Assembly: GCA_004145795.1 (NCBI GenBank)
Contig: SEIO01000015.1
Location: 1-64,000, forward strand
DNA: 64,000 nucleotides
From: Lentibacillus lipolyticus
GTDB lineage: Bacteria; Bacillota; Bacilli; Bacillales; Amphibacillaceae
Direction of reading: 5' to 3'
Made by a program: the position numbers and the translations under genes. The notes under the pieces are model-generated. The model worked only from the letters and a program-made list of their open reading frames with translations, made no database searches and was not told where the DNA came from. This document shows, piece after piece, positions 1-8,723 of the stretch (within the stretch, counting starts at the first letter, position 1; each line of letters starts with the position of its first letter).

Positions 1-89
1 CATATTACTAGCTCCTTTCGTATTATGGCTCTGTTTTGGTATTTTTTGGTTTGTATTCAGTATTACCAAATTAACCCACGTTGTTACGA

Positions 90-262
90 TAAGGGGCTAG
101 TTTCGTTCATGATAACTCCTGCGGGAAAAGTGGCCAAAGTGAGACCCCGCAGAACGAAGTTCGAGGAGGCTCACGGGTCACCCGCGGAAAGCGAAGTGTA
201 TTTCCGAAGCGGTGGGTCTAACACTCACATTCATACAAAGTTACGTCTCACTTTATAAAAAT
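90..262. repeat. Composite intergenic repeat, copy A (truncated)
   Basis: Shares with copies at 2996-3150 and 10897-11045 the core CTCCTGCGGGA, then GTGAGACCCCGCAG, GAGGAGGCTCAC, CCGCGGAAAGCGAAG and TGTATTTCCG. The right arm and the flank with TCTAACACTC and ATACAAAGTT are kept. The matching left arm (GGAAATACAC in the other copies) is missing, so this copy is truncated. The reading frame that crosses it is a by-product of the repeat. The rest of bases 1-384 holds nothing else I can support except the hmoB ribosome binding site. Confidence 0.8.
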
Positions 263-384
263 TGTTAAGTAGGAACCCTAAAGTGATATAAAAAGCAACT
301 GACTTTTAGAAAACGGCCGGGGGTTAATCGCTTCTGGTTTCGGGTATGGTACACTAGTGGAAAGAAATCGAAAGGAGCATCTGC

Positions 385-882
385 ATGAACGCGTATATGA
401 CAAACGGAACACTCGACTTTCTAAAAAAACTCCCGGAAAAACACCCGGACATTCCCTTTTATTTTATGAAAGAAGGCACAAGCACACTGGTGTACTACGA
501 AGGAAACAGAAAAAACATTTTCGCTTCCGGAAGGTCCTATGAAATCGTTACAGAAAATGGGGACTTACAAACGGACGGCTTCGTAGTCATGAATAACATC
601 CCTGTAGCTGACGAAGGGAAAGCAACATTTGAGGACAAATTCAAACAACGGCAACAAAACGTAGAGTCTATGAAGGGGTTTCAGGCGTTTCGGCTGCTCA
701 GACCAACAAATGGCAACACATATGTCGTCATGACACAGTGGGCATCAGAAAGCGACTATGATAACTGGAAGAACTCCGACCAATTTAAACAAGCGCATAA
801 AGGTGGGGCTGATGCAAAACCACCTGCATACTTTTTAGATCAACCGTTTGTAACAAGCTATTACATGATTGAAGTAGACTAA
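385..882 (+). CDS. hmoB: Heme-degrading monooxygenase HmoB
   Basis: Cytoplasmic heme oxygenase of the IsdG-like antibiotic biosynthesis monooxygenase (ABM) fold, which opens the porphyrin ring and releases iron. The 165 residues match the length of B. subtilis HmoB (YhgC). An N-terminal extension is followed by the ABM domain at about 65-165. The Asn-Trp-His set used by this family is present as N70 in MNNIPV, W128 in DNWKN and H138 in KQAHK. AAAGGAG lies 7-8 bases before the ATG. It stands alone, with an inverted repeat at 923-962 shared with the converging gene. In B. subtilis hmoB also lies in the yhg/yha region, so synteny agrees. No Fur box was recognised. Confidence 0.9.
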   Translation: MNAYMTNGTLDFLKKLPEKHPDIPFYFMKEGTSTLVYYEGNRKNIFASGRSYEIVTENGDLQTDGFVVMNNIPVADEGKATFEDKFKQRQQNVESMKGFQAFRLLRPTNGNTYVVMTQWASESDYDNWKNSDQFKQAHKGGADAKPPAYFLDQPFVTSYYMIEVD

Positions 883-922
883 CACACGGACTTCAAGGGA
901 CAGGCAAATCCACCTTATCCGT

Positions 923-962
923 AAAAAATCAAGCAAGCCGGGAACCCCTTAGCTTGCTTGAT
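923..962 (-). terminator. Rho-independent terminator, probably bidirectional
   Basis: Perfect 11-bp stem ATCAAGCAAGC / GCTTGCTTGAT. On the minus strand it is followed by six T, so it ends the thioredoxin/DsbB operon. It overlaps the stop codon of the thioredoxin gene at 949 and can also stop hmoB from the other side. Confidence 0.8.
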
Positions 963-1455
963 CACTATTTTCTTTGTCAACTGCAGCATACTCATTGAAA
1001 AAGGCCCGGAACATTTCATTCGGCTGTGCGCCATTTATCCGATCTTTTTCCTCACCATTTTCATAGTAAACAAGCGTTGGGGTGCTCTCTATTCCATACG
1101 TTCCCCAAGCATCTTCAAATTCAAGCAAATTTAGTTTCTTCACGTCGACACCCATTTCATCAGCTAATGGAACAAGTCTTGGCGTCAACTCCCGGCAGTG
1201 TGAACATTTTGGATTATAGAAATAAACCATAACATCTTGCCCGTTCCCCAACTTTTCGTCCAGTTCGGATGGCAAGATTTGATTCTGGTAATTAGGATTA
1301 TCCAATTGATCAATGGTCGCCTGATCCAGATTATCTTTTCCATATGGATTATTCTCATCACTAACTGCCTGCTTATTTTTATAGTCGTTTACAAAGTAAA
1401 GTGCAGCAAATAAGACGACAATCGTACCTAAAATCATCAGCATTTTCTTTTTCAT
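949..1455 (-). CDS. Membrane-anchored thioredoxin-like disulfide oxidoreductase
   Basis: Thiol-disulfide exchange protein tethered to the outer face of the membrane. Residues 5-22 form a signal anchor, and a thioredoxin fold follows with the active site C84-S-H-C87 and the cis-proline context ESTPT. The start at 1455 is chosen over the longer frame because GGGAGG stands 8 bases upstream and the ATG overlaps the stop of the DsbB-like gene as ATGA. The overlap means translational coupling: this protein is probably the partner that the DsbB-like quinone reductase reoxidises, as BdbD/BdbC do in B. subtilis. It is shorter than BdbD and the helical insert is small, so it could also work as a reductant; the sequence does not decide. 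Confidence 0.85.
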   Translation of the reverse strand: MKKKMLMILGTIVVLFAALYFVNDYKNKQAVSDENNPYGKDNLDQATIDQLDNPNYQNQILPSELDEKLGNGQDVMVYFYNPKCSHCRELTPRLVPLADEMGVDVKKLNLLEFEDAWGTYGIESTPTLVYYENGEEKDRINGAQPNEMFRAFFNEYAAVDKENSDQAS

Positions 1456-1886
1456 GTATTTTTTCCTCCCGAGTTTTTCAATAATAAGCAATGCAATACA
1501 ACGATACTGACAAACGCAATACCCGCCATGAATGGAATCGTGATAAAACCAACATAATTAACGTACTCCATGTTGCACGGAATTGCACCACACGCACCAC
1601 CAGCTTCCTGTAATGCGGACAGTTTTTGCACGGAGTAATGATAAATCGACACCATTACTCCGATTCCGCTCAGAATCAAACCTGGGAGTGCAATGGCTGC
1701 ATTCCGCTTGATAAGCGCAGTTCCGTAAATAATAACGAGTGGATACATTAAAATCCGCTGAAACCAGCATAAGGTACACGGGGTATACCCCATTACTTCT
1801 GAATAAAACAGGCTGCCAAGCATGGCAATCAATGACAGCGCCCATATCATCATCATAAACGTTTCATTTGATTTTGCATCTTCCAT
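1452..1886 (-). CDS. DsbB/BdbC-family disulfide bond formation protein
   Basis: Integral membrane thiol oxidase that passes electrons from a periplasm-facing thioredoxin partner to quinone. The 144 residues (BdbC is about 138) form four membrane helices. Both redox pairs are present: C37-T-L-C40 followed by WFQR, the DsbB signature, and C99/C104 in GACGAIPC. The start at 1886 places the first helix as in BdbC and has a GGGGGC stretch upstream; an in-frame start 20 codons earlier is less likely. It is first in a two-gene operon with the thioredoxin-like gene, overlapping it by 4 bases. Such pairs assist folding of exported proteins with disulfides. Confidence 0.9.
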   Translation of the reverse strand: MEDAKSNETFMMMIWALSLIAMLGSLFYSEVMGYTPCTLCWFQRILMYPLVIIYGTALIKRNAAIALPGLILSGIGVMVSIYHYSVQKLSALQEAGGACGAIPCNMEYVNYVGFITIPFMAGIAFVSIVVLHCLLLKNSGGKNT

Positions 1887-1971
1887 GCAGACAAGCCCCC
1901 AATCAAATACGTTTGTATTATACAGGAGTTTTTCATTTAGAATCAATTGATTGGTTTACCGTTCTCCACTT

Positions 1972-2619
1972 TCAAGATGAAGGTTCACCCCTGTTGACAT
2001 TCAGCCCTTCGTATACACGAATCAAGATAATGAGAAATATAAACCCAAAAATAAAACCGGCAAGAACATCCGTTAAATAATGCACATTAATCACATAGCG
2101 GCTGATGCCAATCAAAAAAATCAGAAGTGCCAAAGCCCATTGAAGCAAAACGGCCTGCTTGTCTGAACGCAATTGTTTGCTAATAAGATAGGCAAGAAAA
2201 CCGTAACAAACCATTGGTATCATTGCATGTCCTGATGGAAAACTGTATCCTTCCGCATTGGCTGCAATGAAAATGCTCGGGCGCTCCCGTTCAACAAGCT
2301 CTTTCATAACGATATTTAAGCCATGAGATACCAGCGTCCCAAGCGCAAAAACAGTGGCTGGCAACCAGTCACGGAGTACCCGCCACAGCACGACTGCTGC
2401 TACAATAGTAAACGGCGTCAGGAAAGTGCCAGAACCTAATTCAGTAATCCAACGAAAAATCGTATAGACATCGGTTCCAGCCACTTCTTCTACATAGCCG
2501 CGTGTCAGTTGATCCACATACAGCGGCTGACCGCTGAGAATACGAACAACCCAAATACCCGTTGTAAAAAGCACAACGCTAACAAAAATGATAGTTATCT
2601 TACTCCATTTGCCTGACAT
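1972..2619 (-). CDS. PAP2-family membrane phosphatase
   Basis: Membrane phosphatase of the PAP2 superfamily (phosphatidic acid, phosphatidylglycerol phosphate or undecaprenyl pyrophosphate as usual substrates). 215 residues with about six helices. The three phosphatase motifs are complete: K106-x6-R113-P, P128-S-G-H131, and S173-R-x5-H180-x3-D184. H131 and H180 are the expected catalytic residues. A run of seven G lies just upstream; the ATG at 2619 gives better spacing than the adjacent ATG at 2622. It stands alone between the DsbB operon and a large repeat. The substrate cannot be read from the sequence; undecaprenyl pyrophosphatase (BcrC-like) and PgpB-like roles are both possible. Confidence 0.85.
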   Translation of the reverse strand: MSGKWSKITIIFVSVVLFTTGIWVVRILSGQPLYVDQLTRGYVEEVAGTDVYTIFRWITELGSGTFLTPFTIVAAVVLWRVLRDWLPATVFALGTLVSHGLNIVMKELVERERPSIFIAANAEGYSFPSGHAMIPMVCYGFLAYLISKQLRSDKQAVLLQWALALLIFLIGISRYVINVHYLTDVLAGFIFGFIFLIILIRVYEGLNVNRGEPSS

Positions 2620-2679
2620 CATAACCCCCCCTGCATATGTACCTACTAGTTTTGACACCATATGTATAAAATGCAACAT

Positions 2680-3150
2680 AACTTTGTATGAGTGCGAGTG
2701 TTAGACCACGTCGCTTTCCTCGGGCAACGCTTCAGCGGGCCAACAGGACGTTGGTCACAAAGGACTCGCCACACGACGTGGCGTTCTTAGCCTTTGAACT
2801 ACGCTTCCTGCTCAGTTCTTCAGACTCGTGCTGTTCCCGCAGGACAAGGAAGGCTACGGCAGCGTTACATCTTCGTTAGAAAAAGTGTTTTCCTTTTTCG
2901 AGGAGTCGACTGCCCTCCGCTCCAATCAACCATCGTAATAGTAGTTCATTATTTTTGTAATGTAATAAAGTGATAAGTTTTATGAAGCGTTAATCACAAC
3001 ACCAGCGGAGGAAATACACGGAGACTCCTGCGGGAAGTAGGAGATCGGTGAGACCCCGCAGGGCAAAGCCCGAGGAGGCTCACCACTCCCCCGCGGAAAG
3101 CGAAGTGTATTTCCGTAGCGGTGGTTTAAATCATACAAAGTTGTGTCGCA
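2680..3150. repeat. Composite intergenic repeat, copy B
   Basis: Two modules side by side, matching copy C at 10590-11045. Left module (2710-2935) holds CAAAGG...CCTTTG enclosing small AGGAC-type hairpins and ends in CGACTGCCC. Right module (2996-3130) folds as a long hairpin closed by GGAAATACAC / GTGTATTTCC around the CTCCTGCGGGA core. The left edge (2680-2710) is an inverted version of the right edge of copy A instead of the GGGCAGTCG arm seen in copy C, so copy B looks chimeric. No protein-coding gene is supported in 2620-3330. Confidence 0.85.
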
Positions 3151-3263
3151 CATCAACTATGAAGTAAAAAACAACAATTTAACGAAAAGAAATTTACGTA
3201 CAGCCTTCATATAACATCGTCATCACTGTTTATTGGTACTTACATCTTATCTTAATTTCATGT

Positions 3264-3292
3264 TTGAAAAAAATAATATGTGGAAATATATA
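3264..3292 (+). promoter_or_regulatory. SigA-type promoter of the ferritin-like gene
   Basis: TTGAAA at 3264-3269, a 17-base spacer, then TATATA at 3287-3292. Predicted start of transcription is near 3299, about 30 bases before the ATG. Confidence 0.6.
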
Positions 3293-3330
3293 AGTGTGCT
3301 CGCACTATAGTAAGAAAGGTTGGGATAAAC

Positions 3331-3768
3331 ATGGATCAAGATGTACAAAAACTGATTGATGGACTAAACGAAGACCTGGCGAACGAATACGGAGCAGCGA
3401 TTCAGTACACGTACAGTGCCGCCGTCGTCTCCGGGTTATACCGCTCTGCACTGAAGCCTTTTTTTGAGGATGAAATAAATGATGAAATGGGTCATGCGTT
3501 GTACCTGTCCGAGAAAATTAAAACACTAGGCGGAACACCAACCACTCAATCTGCTAAGGTTGCCCAGCCAACAGAAGTAAAAGACTTGTTGGAAGCAGCG
3601 CTGGAGGCAGAAAAAGATACAATCAAGCGATATGAAACACGTAAACAGCAAGCAGAAAAAGTTGGCTTCACCGAACTTGTCGTCAAATTGGAAGACATGA
3701 TTGCGGATGAAACAGGTCACAAAGAAGAGATCGAACGACTGCTGTCCGATCCAAGGATACATTCCTAA
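3331..3768 (+). CDS. Ferritin-like diiron protein
   Basis: Small cytoplasmic four-helix protein of the ferritin-like superfamily, probably in iron storage or oxidative protection. 145 residues. Metal-ligand pattern: E19 on the first helix, ExxH as E52-E-M-G-H55 region on the second, E92/E94 on the third and ExxH as E127-T-G-H130 on the fourth, which is the layout of a diiron site. The ATG at 3331 has AAAGG upstream; longer in-frame starts lack a good ribosome binding site. It has its own promoter and a terminator at 3778-3806, so it is monocistronic. It is shorter than bacterioferritin and lacks the heme methionine context. Function beyond iron binding is inferred. Confidence 0.75.
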   Translation: MDQDVQKLIDGLNEDLANEYGAAIQYTYSAAVVSGLYRSALKPFFEDEINDEMGHALYLSEKIKTLGGTPTTQSAKVAQPTEVKDLLEAALEAEKDTIKRYETRKQQAEKVGFTELVVKLEDMIADETGHKEEIERLLSDPRIHS

Positions 3769-3777
3769 TGAACACAA

Positions 3778-3806
3778 GGACTGCTCACCATGGGCAGTCT
3801 TTTTTT
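3778..3806 (+). terminator. Rho-independent terminator after the ferritin-like gene
   Basis: Stem GACTGC / GCAGTC followed by seven T. Confidence 0.75.
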
Positions 3807-3844
3807 ATGGTTTTATCGTTTATGCACCATCTTATTGCCATCAA

Positions 3845-3853
3845 TGTTATAAT
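3845..3853 (+). promoter_or_regulatory. Extended -10 promoter of the amidohydrolase gene
   Basis: TGT directly followed by TATAAT (3848-3853), which is an extended -10. No good -35 is seen at the usual distance. It lies 32 bases before the TTG start at 3885. Confidence 0.5.
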
Positions 3854-3884
3854 GATAGGAAAAGATTTAGAGGAGGCTTTTGCA

Positions 3885-5054
3885 TTGCTTCAGGCTATAC
3901 ATAACAAACTAGATGAACATTATCCGGAAATGGTCGACATTCGACGATACTTGCACCAGTACCCGGAAGTATCTTTCCATGAAACAAAAACAGCACAATA
4001 TATCGCCGATTACTATGAGGAACTGGGCATTCCATACGAAAAGAATGTTGGCGGTAACGGGGTTATTGCAAGACTGAAAGGCGGTAAACCAGGCAAAACC
4101 ATTGCACTAAGGGCTGATTTTGACGCACTGCCGATCCAGGATGAGAAAGATGTTCCGTATAAATCAAAAGTGGACGGTGTCATGCATGCATGCGGACACG
4201 ACGGCCATACAGCATCCCTTTTGACATTGGCCAAAACGATGAAAGACTTTCAGGACGAATTACCGGGAACCATTCTTTTCCTCCATCAGCATGCCGAAGA
4301 ATATGCACCAGGTGGAGCGAAGCCTATCATCGATTCCGGTGCACTGGATGATGCCGATGCAGTATTCGGAACACACTTGTGGGCAACAACCCCACTCGGC
4401 GTGCTCCAGACGTCCAAAGGTGCGTTTATGGCCGGGCCGGATCGTTTTGAAATCACCATTCAAGGTCAAGGTGGGCACGGTGGCTATCCACATGAAACGA
4501 AAGATGCCATTACCATTGGTTCACAGGTTGTTTCCCAACTGCAGCAGATTGTCTCCCGACGGCTCGATCCGCTGGAAACAGCTGTCATTTCCATCGGCCA
4601 ATTTGAAGCCGGTAGTGTATCCAATGTCATTGCCGATAAAGCAAGGCTTGTCGGAACCGTTCGCTATCTGACAACAGATGTTCAGGAGCAAATTATCCAT
4701 GAAATGGAAAAAGTCGTAAAAGGGATTTGCATCACGAACGATGCTACCTACTCCATTAACTATGAAAAAGGCTATCCACCGCTAGTAAATAACGCTGACG
4801 AAGCGGAACTGGTACTAAAGGCGGCTGAAAATGTTGAGGGGATTCACACGGCCGAAGAAGTGAAGCCGGTCATGGCCGGAGAAGATTTTGCCTACTACAC
4901 AATGGAGAAACCAGGCGCCTACTTTTTCACAGGTGCACAAAAAGATGACAACCCTTATCCGCACCACCATCCGAAATTTGATATCGATGAACGGGCAATC
5001 CCTATCGCCGCCAAGACACTGATTGCAGCCTACTTTGCATATCAGGAACAATAA
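3885..5054 (+). CDS. M20-family N-acyl-amino acid amidohydrolase
   Basis: Zinc or cobalt dependent amidohydrolase of the M20D (hippurate hydrolase / N-acetyldiaminopimelate deacetylase-like) family; it removes acyl groups from N-acylated amino acids. 389 residues. Seen motifs: the first metal-binding stretch HACGHDGH, the HQHAEE stretch with the catalytic glutamate, a dimerisation insert after GGHGGYPH, and MAGEDFAYY near the end. The start is TTG at 3885: AGGAGG stands at 3871-3876 with an 8-base gap. A longer in-frame ATG at 3768 would overlap the upstream stop and terminator and is rejected. It corresponds to the yhaA-type gene in this region of B. subtilis. Substrate is not determined. 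Confidence 0.85.
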   Translation: MLQAIHNKLDEHYPEMVDIRRYLHQYPEVSFHETKTAQYIADYYEELGIPYEKNVGGNGVIARLKGGKPGKTIALRADFDALPIQDEKDVPYKSKVDGVMHACGHDGHTASLLTLAKTMKDFQDELPGTILFLHQHAEEYAPGGAKPIIDSGALDDADAVFGTHLWATTPLGVLQTSKGAFMAGPDRFEITIQGQGGHGGYPHETKDAITIGSQVVSQLQQIVSRRLDPLETAVISIGQFEAGSVSNVIADKARLVGTVRYLTTDVQEQIIHEMEKVVKGICITNDATYSINYEKGYPPLVNNADEAELVLKAAENVEGIHTAEEVKPVMAGEDFAYYTMEKPGAYFFTGAQKDDNPYPHHHPKFDIDERAIPIAAKTLIAAYFAYQEQ

Positions 5055-5064
5055 ACTGTCAAAC

Positions 5065-5112
5065 AAAGAACGCTCAGAGTAAAAGGAATCTGAGCGTTCT
5101 TTGTATTGTTTT
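5065..5112. terminator. Bidirectional terminator between converging genes
   Basis: Perfect 14-bp stem AAAGAACGCTCAGA / TCTGAGCGTTCTTT followed by a T-rich stretch. Serves the amidohydrolase and the converging Dus gene. Confidence 0.75.
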
Positions 5113-5133
5113 TCACTTTTTGAAGTTATCTAT

Positions 5134-6099
5134 TCAATTATCCTTTCGCTCAAAGCTGTCAAGCAGTGCACGTGCTTCATCTGTTGACTCTGTCTCCATC
5201 AATTGATTTCTTAGTTCACTTGCCCCTTTAAACGCACGGACATATATCTTAAAAAAGCGACGAAGTGGTTTGAATAGACGTGGCTCTATTGCTGAATATT
5301 TATCATGGAGATCCAAATGCAACCTTAAAAGATCGAGCAATTCCTGACTACTATGGTCTTCCGGCTCTTTTTCAAAGGCAAATGGATTTTTAAAAATACC
5401 ACGCCCGATCATAACCCCATCAACACCGTACCTGCGAACGAGATCCAACCCAGTTTGACGGTCAGGAATATCCCCATTAATCGTCAAAAGTGTATCTGGT
5501 GCCACATGGTCACGAAGTTTTTTAATCTCAGGAATTAATTCCCAATGCGCATCCACCTTACTCATTTCTTTTTTCGTGCGCAAATGGATAGAAAGATTAA
5601 CAATGTCTTGTTTCAGTAAGTGTGTAAGCCAATCACGCCATTCATCTACATCTGTATAACCAAGCCTTGTTTTCACACTTACAGGCAATCCTCCTGCTTT
5701 TGCTGCTTGTATCAGCTCTGCTGCCACTTCCGGGTGACGGATAAGACCGCATCCCTTCCCATTTGATGCCACATTAGGTGCAGGACAGCCCATGTTAATA
5801 TCTACACCACGAAACCCTTCTTTCGCCATTCCAATACTCATTCGCCGAAAATATTCAGGTTTATCCCCCCATATATGAGCCACCATTGGTTGTTCATCTT
5901 CTGTAAAAGTCAAACGCCCACGAACACTTTGGTGTCCTTCTGGATGACAATAACTTTCCGTGTTTGTAAATTCTGTAAAAAACACATCGGGTCTAGCTGC
6001 CGTGCTTACTACATGACGGAAAACAACATCCGTCACATCTTCCATCGGTGCCAGTATAAAAAACGGTCGTGGTAAATCACGCCAAAAATTATCTGTCAT
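5134..6099 (-). CDS. dus: tRNA-dihydrouridine synthase
   Basis: Flavin enzyme that reduces uridine to dihydrouridine in the D loop of tRNA. About 321 residues with the Dus TIM barrel: APMEDVTD at the start, the NMGCPAPN motif with the catalytic cysteine, VKTRLGY, a basic stretch near [10 protein letters not shown], and NGDI...GVMIGRG for FMN phosphate binding. I chose the start at 6099 (before TDNFWRD) because homologues begin there and AGAGGA lies upstream, with a rather long 12-base gap. Starts at 6120 or 6111 are possible. Monocistronic on the minus strand. Confidence 0.85.
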   Translation of the reverse strand: MTDNFWRDLPRPFFILAPMEDVTDVVFRHVVSTAARPDVFFTEFTNTESYCHPEGHQSVRGRLTFTEDEQPMVAHIWGDKPEYFRRMSIGMAKEGFRGVDINMGCPAPNVASNGKGCGLIRHPEVAAELIQAAKAGGLPVSVKTRLGYTDVDEWRDWLTHLLKQDIVNLSIHLRTKKEMSKVDAHWELIPEIKKLRDHVAPDTLLTINGDIPDRQTGLDLVRRYGVDGVMIGRGIFKNPFAFEKEPEDHSSQELLDLLRLHLDLHDKYSAIEPRLFKPLRRFFKIYVRAFKGASELRNQLMETESTDEARALLDSFERKDN

Positions 6100-6154
6100 A
6101 CGCCGTTCCATTCCTCTCATTATCGGGGCATCAGGACTGATCCTGATATGGCCA

Positions 6155-6186
6155 CAAAAATAAGAAGCAAAGATATCTCTGCTTCT
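6155..6186 (-). terminator. Probable terminator of ecsAB
   Basis: On the minus strand AGAAGCA / TGCTTCT stem with a palindromic interior, then TATTTTTG. It is 50 bases after the ecsB stop. Confidence 0.55.
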
Positions 6187-6237
6187 CTTACACTTATACC
6201 ATGATTAAGCACTTTTTATCAATGCTAACATTGTCAA

Positions 6238-7452
6238 TTAAACCGTAACTTTTTTATAAACGTAACCATGAATAAACGTATAAATAAACAAGAATCCAAC
6301 AGCCAGTGCTACAAGTGCACCTGCCCACTCCTGCAAGCTTGCCAATAGCACCGAATACAGCACAGTCTGAATCACGGCGAGCTGATAAAGCAATTTAACT
6401 AACGACCGCTGCCGCACATCCAAGCTAACAGGGTACAAATCCAGCCACATCACGGTACGATGATGGTGATACAGCGTCACCATCTGGAAGCTGCTCATGT
6501 ACAAAAACAGTAGAGCAAACACCAGCTTCAGCCAAAGATTCGGGACAAAATAAATAAACAGCCCACCGATCACGAGAAGCCTTGCATACATTCCCAAATA
6601 ATCACCGCTGCGTACAAATGCAATCCGGTATAAATAATTAAATGTATGCCGTTGGGCAAATGGGACGCGCGTGACAAGGGCGACAAGCCAATTTCGCCTC
6701 TTTACCTGATTTTTCAAATGCGGAACATCGGTAAACATGTTCGCAATCCGGTAGAAGCTTTGCATGCGGCTCTGATCTTTCTCGACCAGCAAGTCCCATA
6801 CAATTCCCGGCTGTTTCCCGGAAACACGCCAATCATAAATAAATACAAACGCGAATAAAATCGTCGTTATCCCTGCCCAGAGCATTTCACCACGGACCGC
6901 AAAGTAAAATACTGCCACATTCAATAGCAGCCGGACAGCCTGGTCAATCTGCCGTACACCAGGTTCTCTTATTTTCAGCATCCACCAGTTGGCGATAAGG
7001 TTCCACCCTTTAAAAATAAGCAAGACAAACAGCGTCCATAAATAAACATTCCCAGCCCTGTCCGGGTAGGTAGCAAAATACAGCGGCCCAAATACAGCAC
7101 CAGCAAGGAGCAATAAATACAGTTGAACAACAAAACTGTATACTAGTGCATTCCGAAAATATGGCCCCAATTTGTGCTCAGCGGCAATCAGAAACACAAG
7201 ATCTGGCTCTTTCAGCAGTGTCCGGACTGGACTGTAGCTGACGAGCAGCCCGAATACCCCCCCAATAACTACCGCTGTCGGAAAGTGCTCAGGGAGGTCT
7301 GCCAGCCAACCCCGATAAAAATACGCTGCCGCTGAAATGAAAAAGAACATCGCGACCGCAATATGCCCATTAAAAATGTATCGCAGATAACGGCTTGTTT
7401 CTTTCAAGTGTGCAGCAAACCGTTGCTTAAAAAAATCATGCGCATCAAACAT
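6238..7452 (-). CDS. ecsB: ABC transporter permease EcsB
   Basis: Membrane partner of EcsA; the Ecs exporter affects protein secretion, competence and regulated intramembrane proteolysis in B. subtilis. 404 residues, about ten hydrophobic segments, a short soluble N-terminus (HDFFKQRFAAHLKE) and a central loop with VEKDQSRMQSFYRIANMFTDVPHLK, typical of EcsB. AAAGGAAG precedes the ATG. It overlaps the end of ecsA by 8 bases, so the two are coupled. EcsC, which follows in B. subtilis, is not here. Confidence 0.92.
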   Translation of the reverse strand: MFDAHDFFKQRFAAHLKETSRYLRYIFNGHIAVAMFFFISAAAYFYRGWLADLPEHFPTAVVIGGVFGLLVSYSPVRTLLKEPDLVFLIAAEHKLGPYFRNALVYSFVVQLYLLLLAGAVFGPLYFATYPDRAGNVYLWTLFVLLIFKGWNLIANWWMLKIREPGVRQIDQAVRLLLNVAVFYFAVRGEMLWAGITTILFAFVFIYDWRVSGKQPGIVWDLLVEKDQSRMQSFYRIANMFTDVPHLKNQVKRRNWLVALVTRVPFAQRHTFNYLYRIAFVRSGDYLGMYARLLVIGGLFIYFVPNLWLKLVFALLFLYMSSFQMVTLYHHHRTVMWLDLYPVSLDVRQRSLVKLLYQLAVIQTVLYSVLLASLQEWAGALVALAVGFLFIYTFIHGYVYKKVTV

Positions 7453-8188
7453 GGCTATCTTCCTTTGTCAGCTCCACATATAAATCATCCAATGAAGCTT
7501 CCGGCATGTTAAACTCCTGCCTTAATTCAGCAAGTGTTCCGTTTGCCCGGATTATTCCATCATGTAGGATGACAAATCGGTCACAGTTTCGCTCCGCCGT
7601 TGCCAAAATATGGGTTGACATCAGCACACCTGACCCATTTGCTTTCATCTCATCCATCCATTCCAAGTAGGATTTGATACCAAGCGGATCCAATCCGACG
7701 AACGGCTCGTCGACAATATATAACGGCGGCTCAATTAAAAAGGCGCACATAATCATTACTTTTTGCCGCATTCCTTTAGAAAAGTGCGTTGGAAACCATT
7801 TAAGCCGCTTTTCCATTCGGAACGCCTTTAACAAGGGTTCTAACCTTTTCTCAAACGTATCTTCAGGAATATCATAAGCCATTGCCGTCAGCCGTAAATG
7901 CTCGTACAATGTCAGTTCGTCATACAAGATTGGCATTTCCGGAATATAAGCCATCTGGCTCCGGTATGTTTCCGGATTGTCCGGGAATGTCTCTCCATTG
8001 ACGGCGACCGTTCCGTTTCTAGCCTGCATTAAGCCGATAATATGTTTAATGGTGGTACTTTTTCCCGCCCCATTCAGACCAATAAGCCCGACAATTTCGC
8101 CGGGAAAAACATTAAACGAAATGCCGTGAAGCACATTTTTATGTGTGTATCCTCCATGTAGATCGGCGATATGCAACAAAGGTTCCAC
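7445..8188 (-). CDS. ecsA: ABC transporter ATP-binding protein EcsA
   Basis: Cytoplasmic ATPase of the Ecs transporter. 247 residues, the same as B. subtilis EcsA. Walker A GLNGAGKST at about 38-46, signature FSKGMRQK, Walker B LYIVDEPF and the switch histidine in STHI. The start is GTG at 8188: GGAGGG stands 7 bases before it and the protein then begins just ahead of LLHIADLHGGY as in homologues; the upstream GTG at 8209 would put the ribosome binding site inside the gene. Divergent from hit, with a tandem repeat array in the gap. Confidence 0.93.
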   Translation of the reverse strand: MEPLLHIADLHGGYTHKNVLHGISFNVFPGEIVGLIGLNGAGKSTTIKHIIGLMQARNGTVAVNGETFPDNPETYRSQMAYIPEMPILYDELTLYEHLRLTAMAYDIPEDTFEKRLEPLLKAFRMEKRLKWFPTHFSKGMRQKVMIMCAFLIEPPLYIVDEPFVGLDPLGIKSYLEWMDEMKANGSGVLMSTHILATAERNCDRFVILHDGIIRANGTLAELRQEFNMPEASLDDLYVELTKEDSHV

Positions 8189-8218
8189 AACTTTTCCCTC
8201 CAGTTTCACTTCGTTTAA

Positions 8219-8247
8219 ATTTTACCATGTTTCTCAGAGCATTCCAA
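8219..8247 (-). promoter_or_regulatory. Promoter of ecsAB
   Basis: On the minus strand TTGGAA (8242-8247), 17 bases, TAAAAT (8219-8224) preceded by TGG. Transcription would start about 24 bases before the GTG. Confidence 0.6.
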
Positions 8248-8324
8248 AACAAACTCATCGACAAAAAATGTGTATAAATCATATAACCTCCGTCCATACT
8301 ATGAATGAAGCCAAGGGGATGAAC

Positions 8325-8512
8325 AAAATCATGTAATTTCGTGAAGCACACAAATGAGGTGTTTGTGATCAGTAATTAGATGATTGAAAAAATCATGTAA
8401 TTTCTCAAAACACAAATGAGGTGTTTGCGATCGACAATTAGGTGATTGAAAAAATCATGTAATTTTCAAAACACACAAATGAGGTGTTTGCGATCGGCAA
8501 TTAGGTGATTGG
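8325..8512. repeat. Tandem repeat, three units of 62-64 bp
   Basis: Units begin at 8325, 8389 and 8451 with AAAATCATGTAATTT and contain CACAAATGAGGTGTTTG, then GATC, then AATTAGGTGATTG. The units are not multiples of 3 and carry no coherent reading frame. The array sits between divergent ecsA and hit. The rest of 8225-8864 holds an orphan terminator-like hairpin at 8724-8765 and the hit promoter. Confidence 0.9.
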
Positions 8513-8723
8513 CACAATCCAGGATCGAAGCAAAACGTCTGTATGATGTAAAGCACGATCTACAGGAACCATCTAATGCGTAATGCCAATTTGTCAGATC
8601 GTCTCAAGCAATTGGGATATTGACAAAGCGGTTATTTGTAATTCACGTTAAAAGTGCGCATGCAGTTTAACAACATTACAAAAGTCCCCAACGTTAGATG
8701 TTGTCATCCCCTTGCTTCTTATG

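Noticed and set aside
25-258. 77-codon frame at the left edge
   Set aside because: It is made of the intergenic repeat copy A; the same frame is not kept in copies B and C, and there is no ribosome binding site.
8325-8512. CRISPR-like array
   Set aside because: Only three long units without spacers between them and no cas genes; it is a plain tandem repeat.
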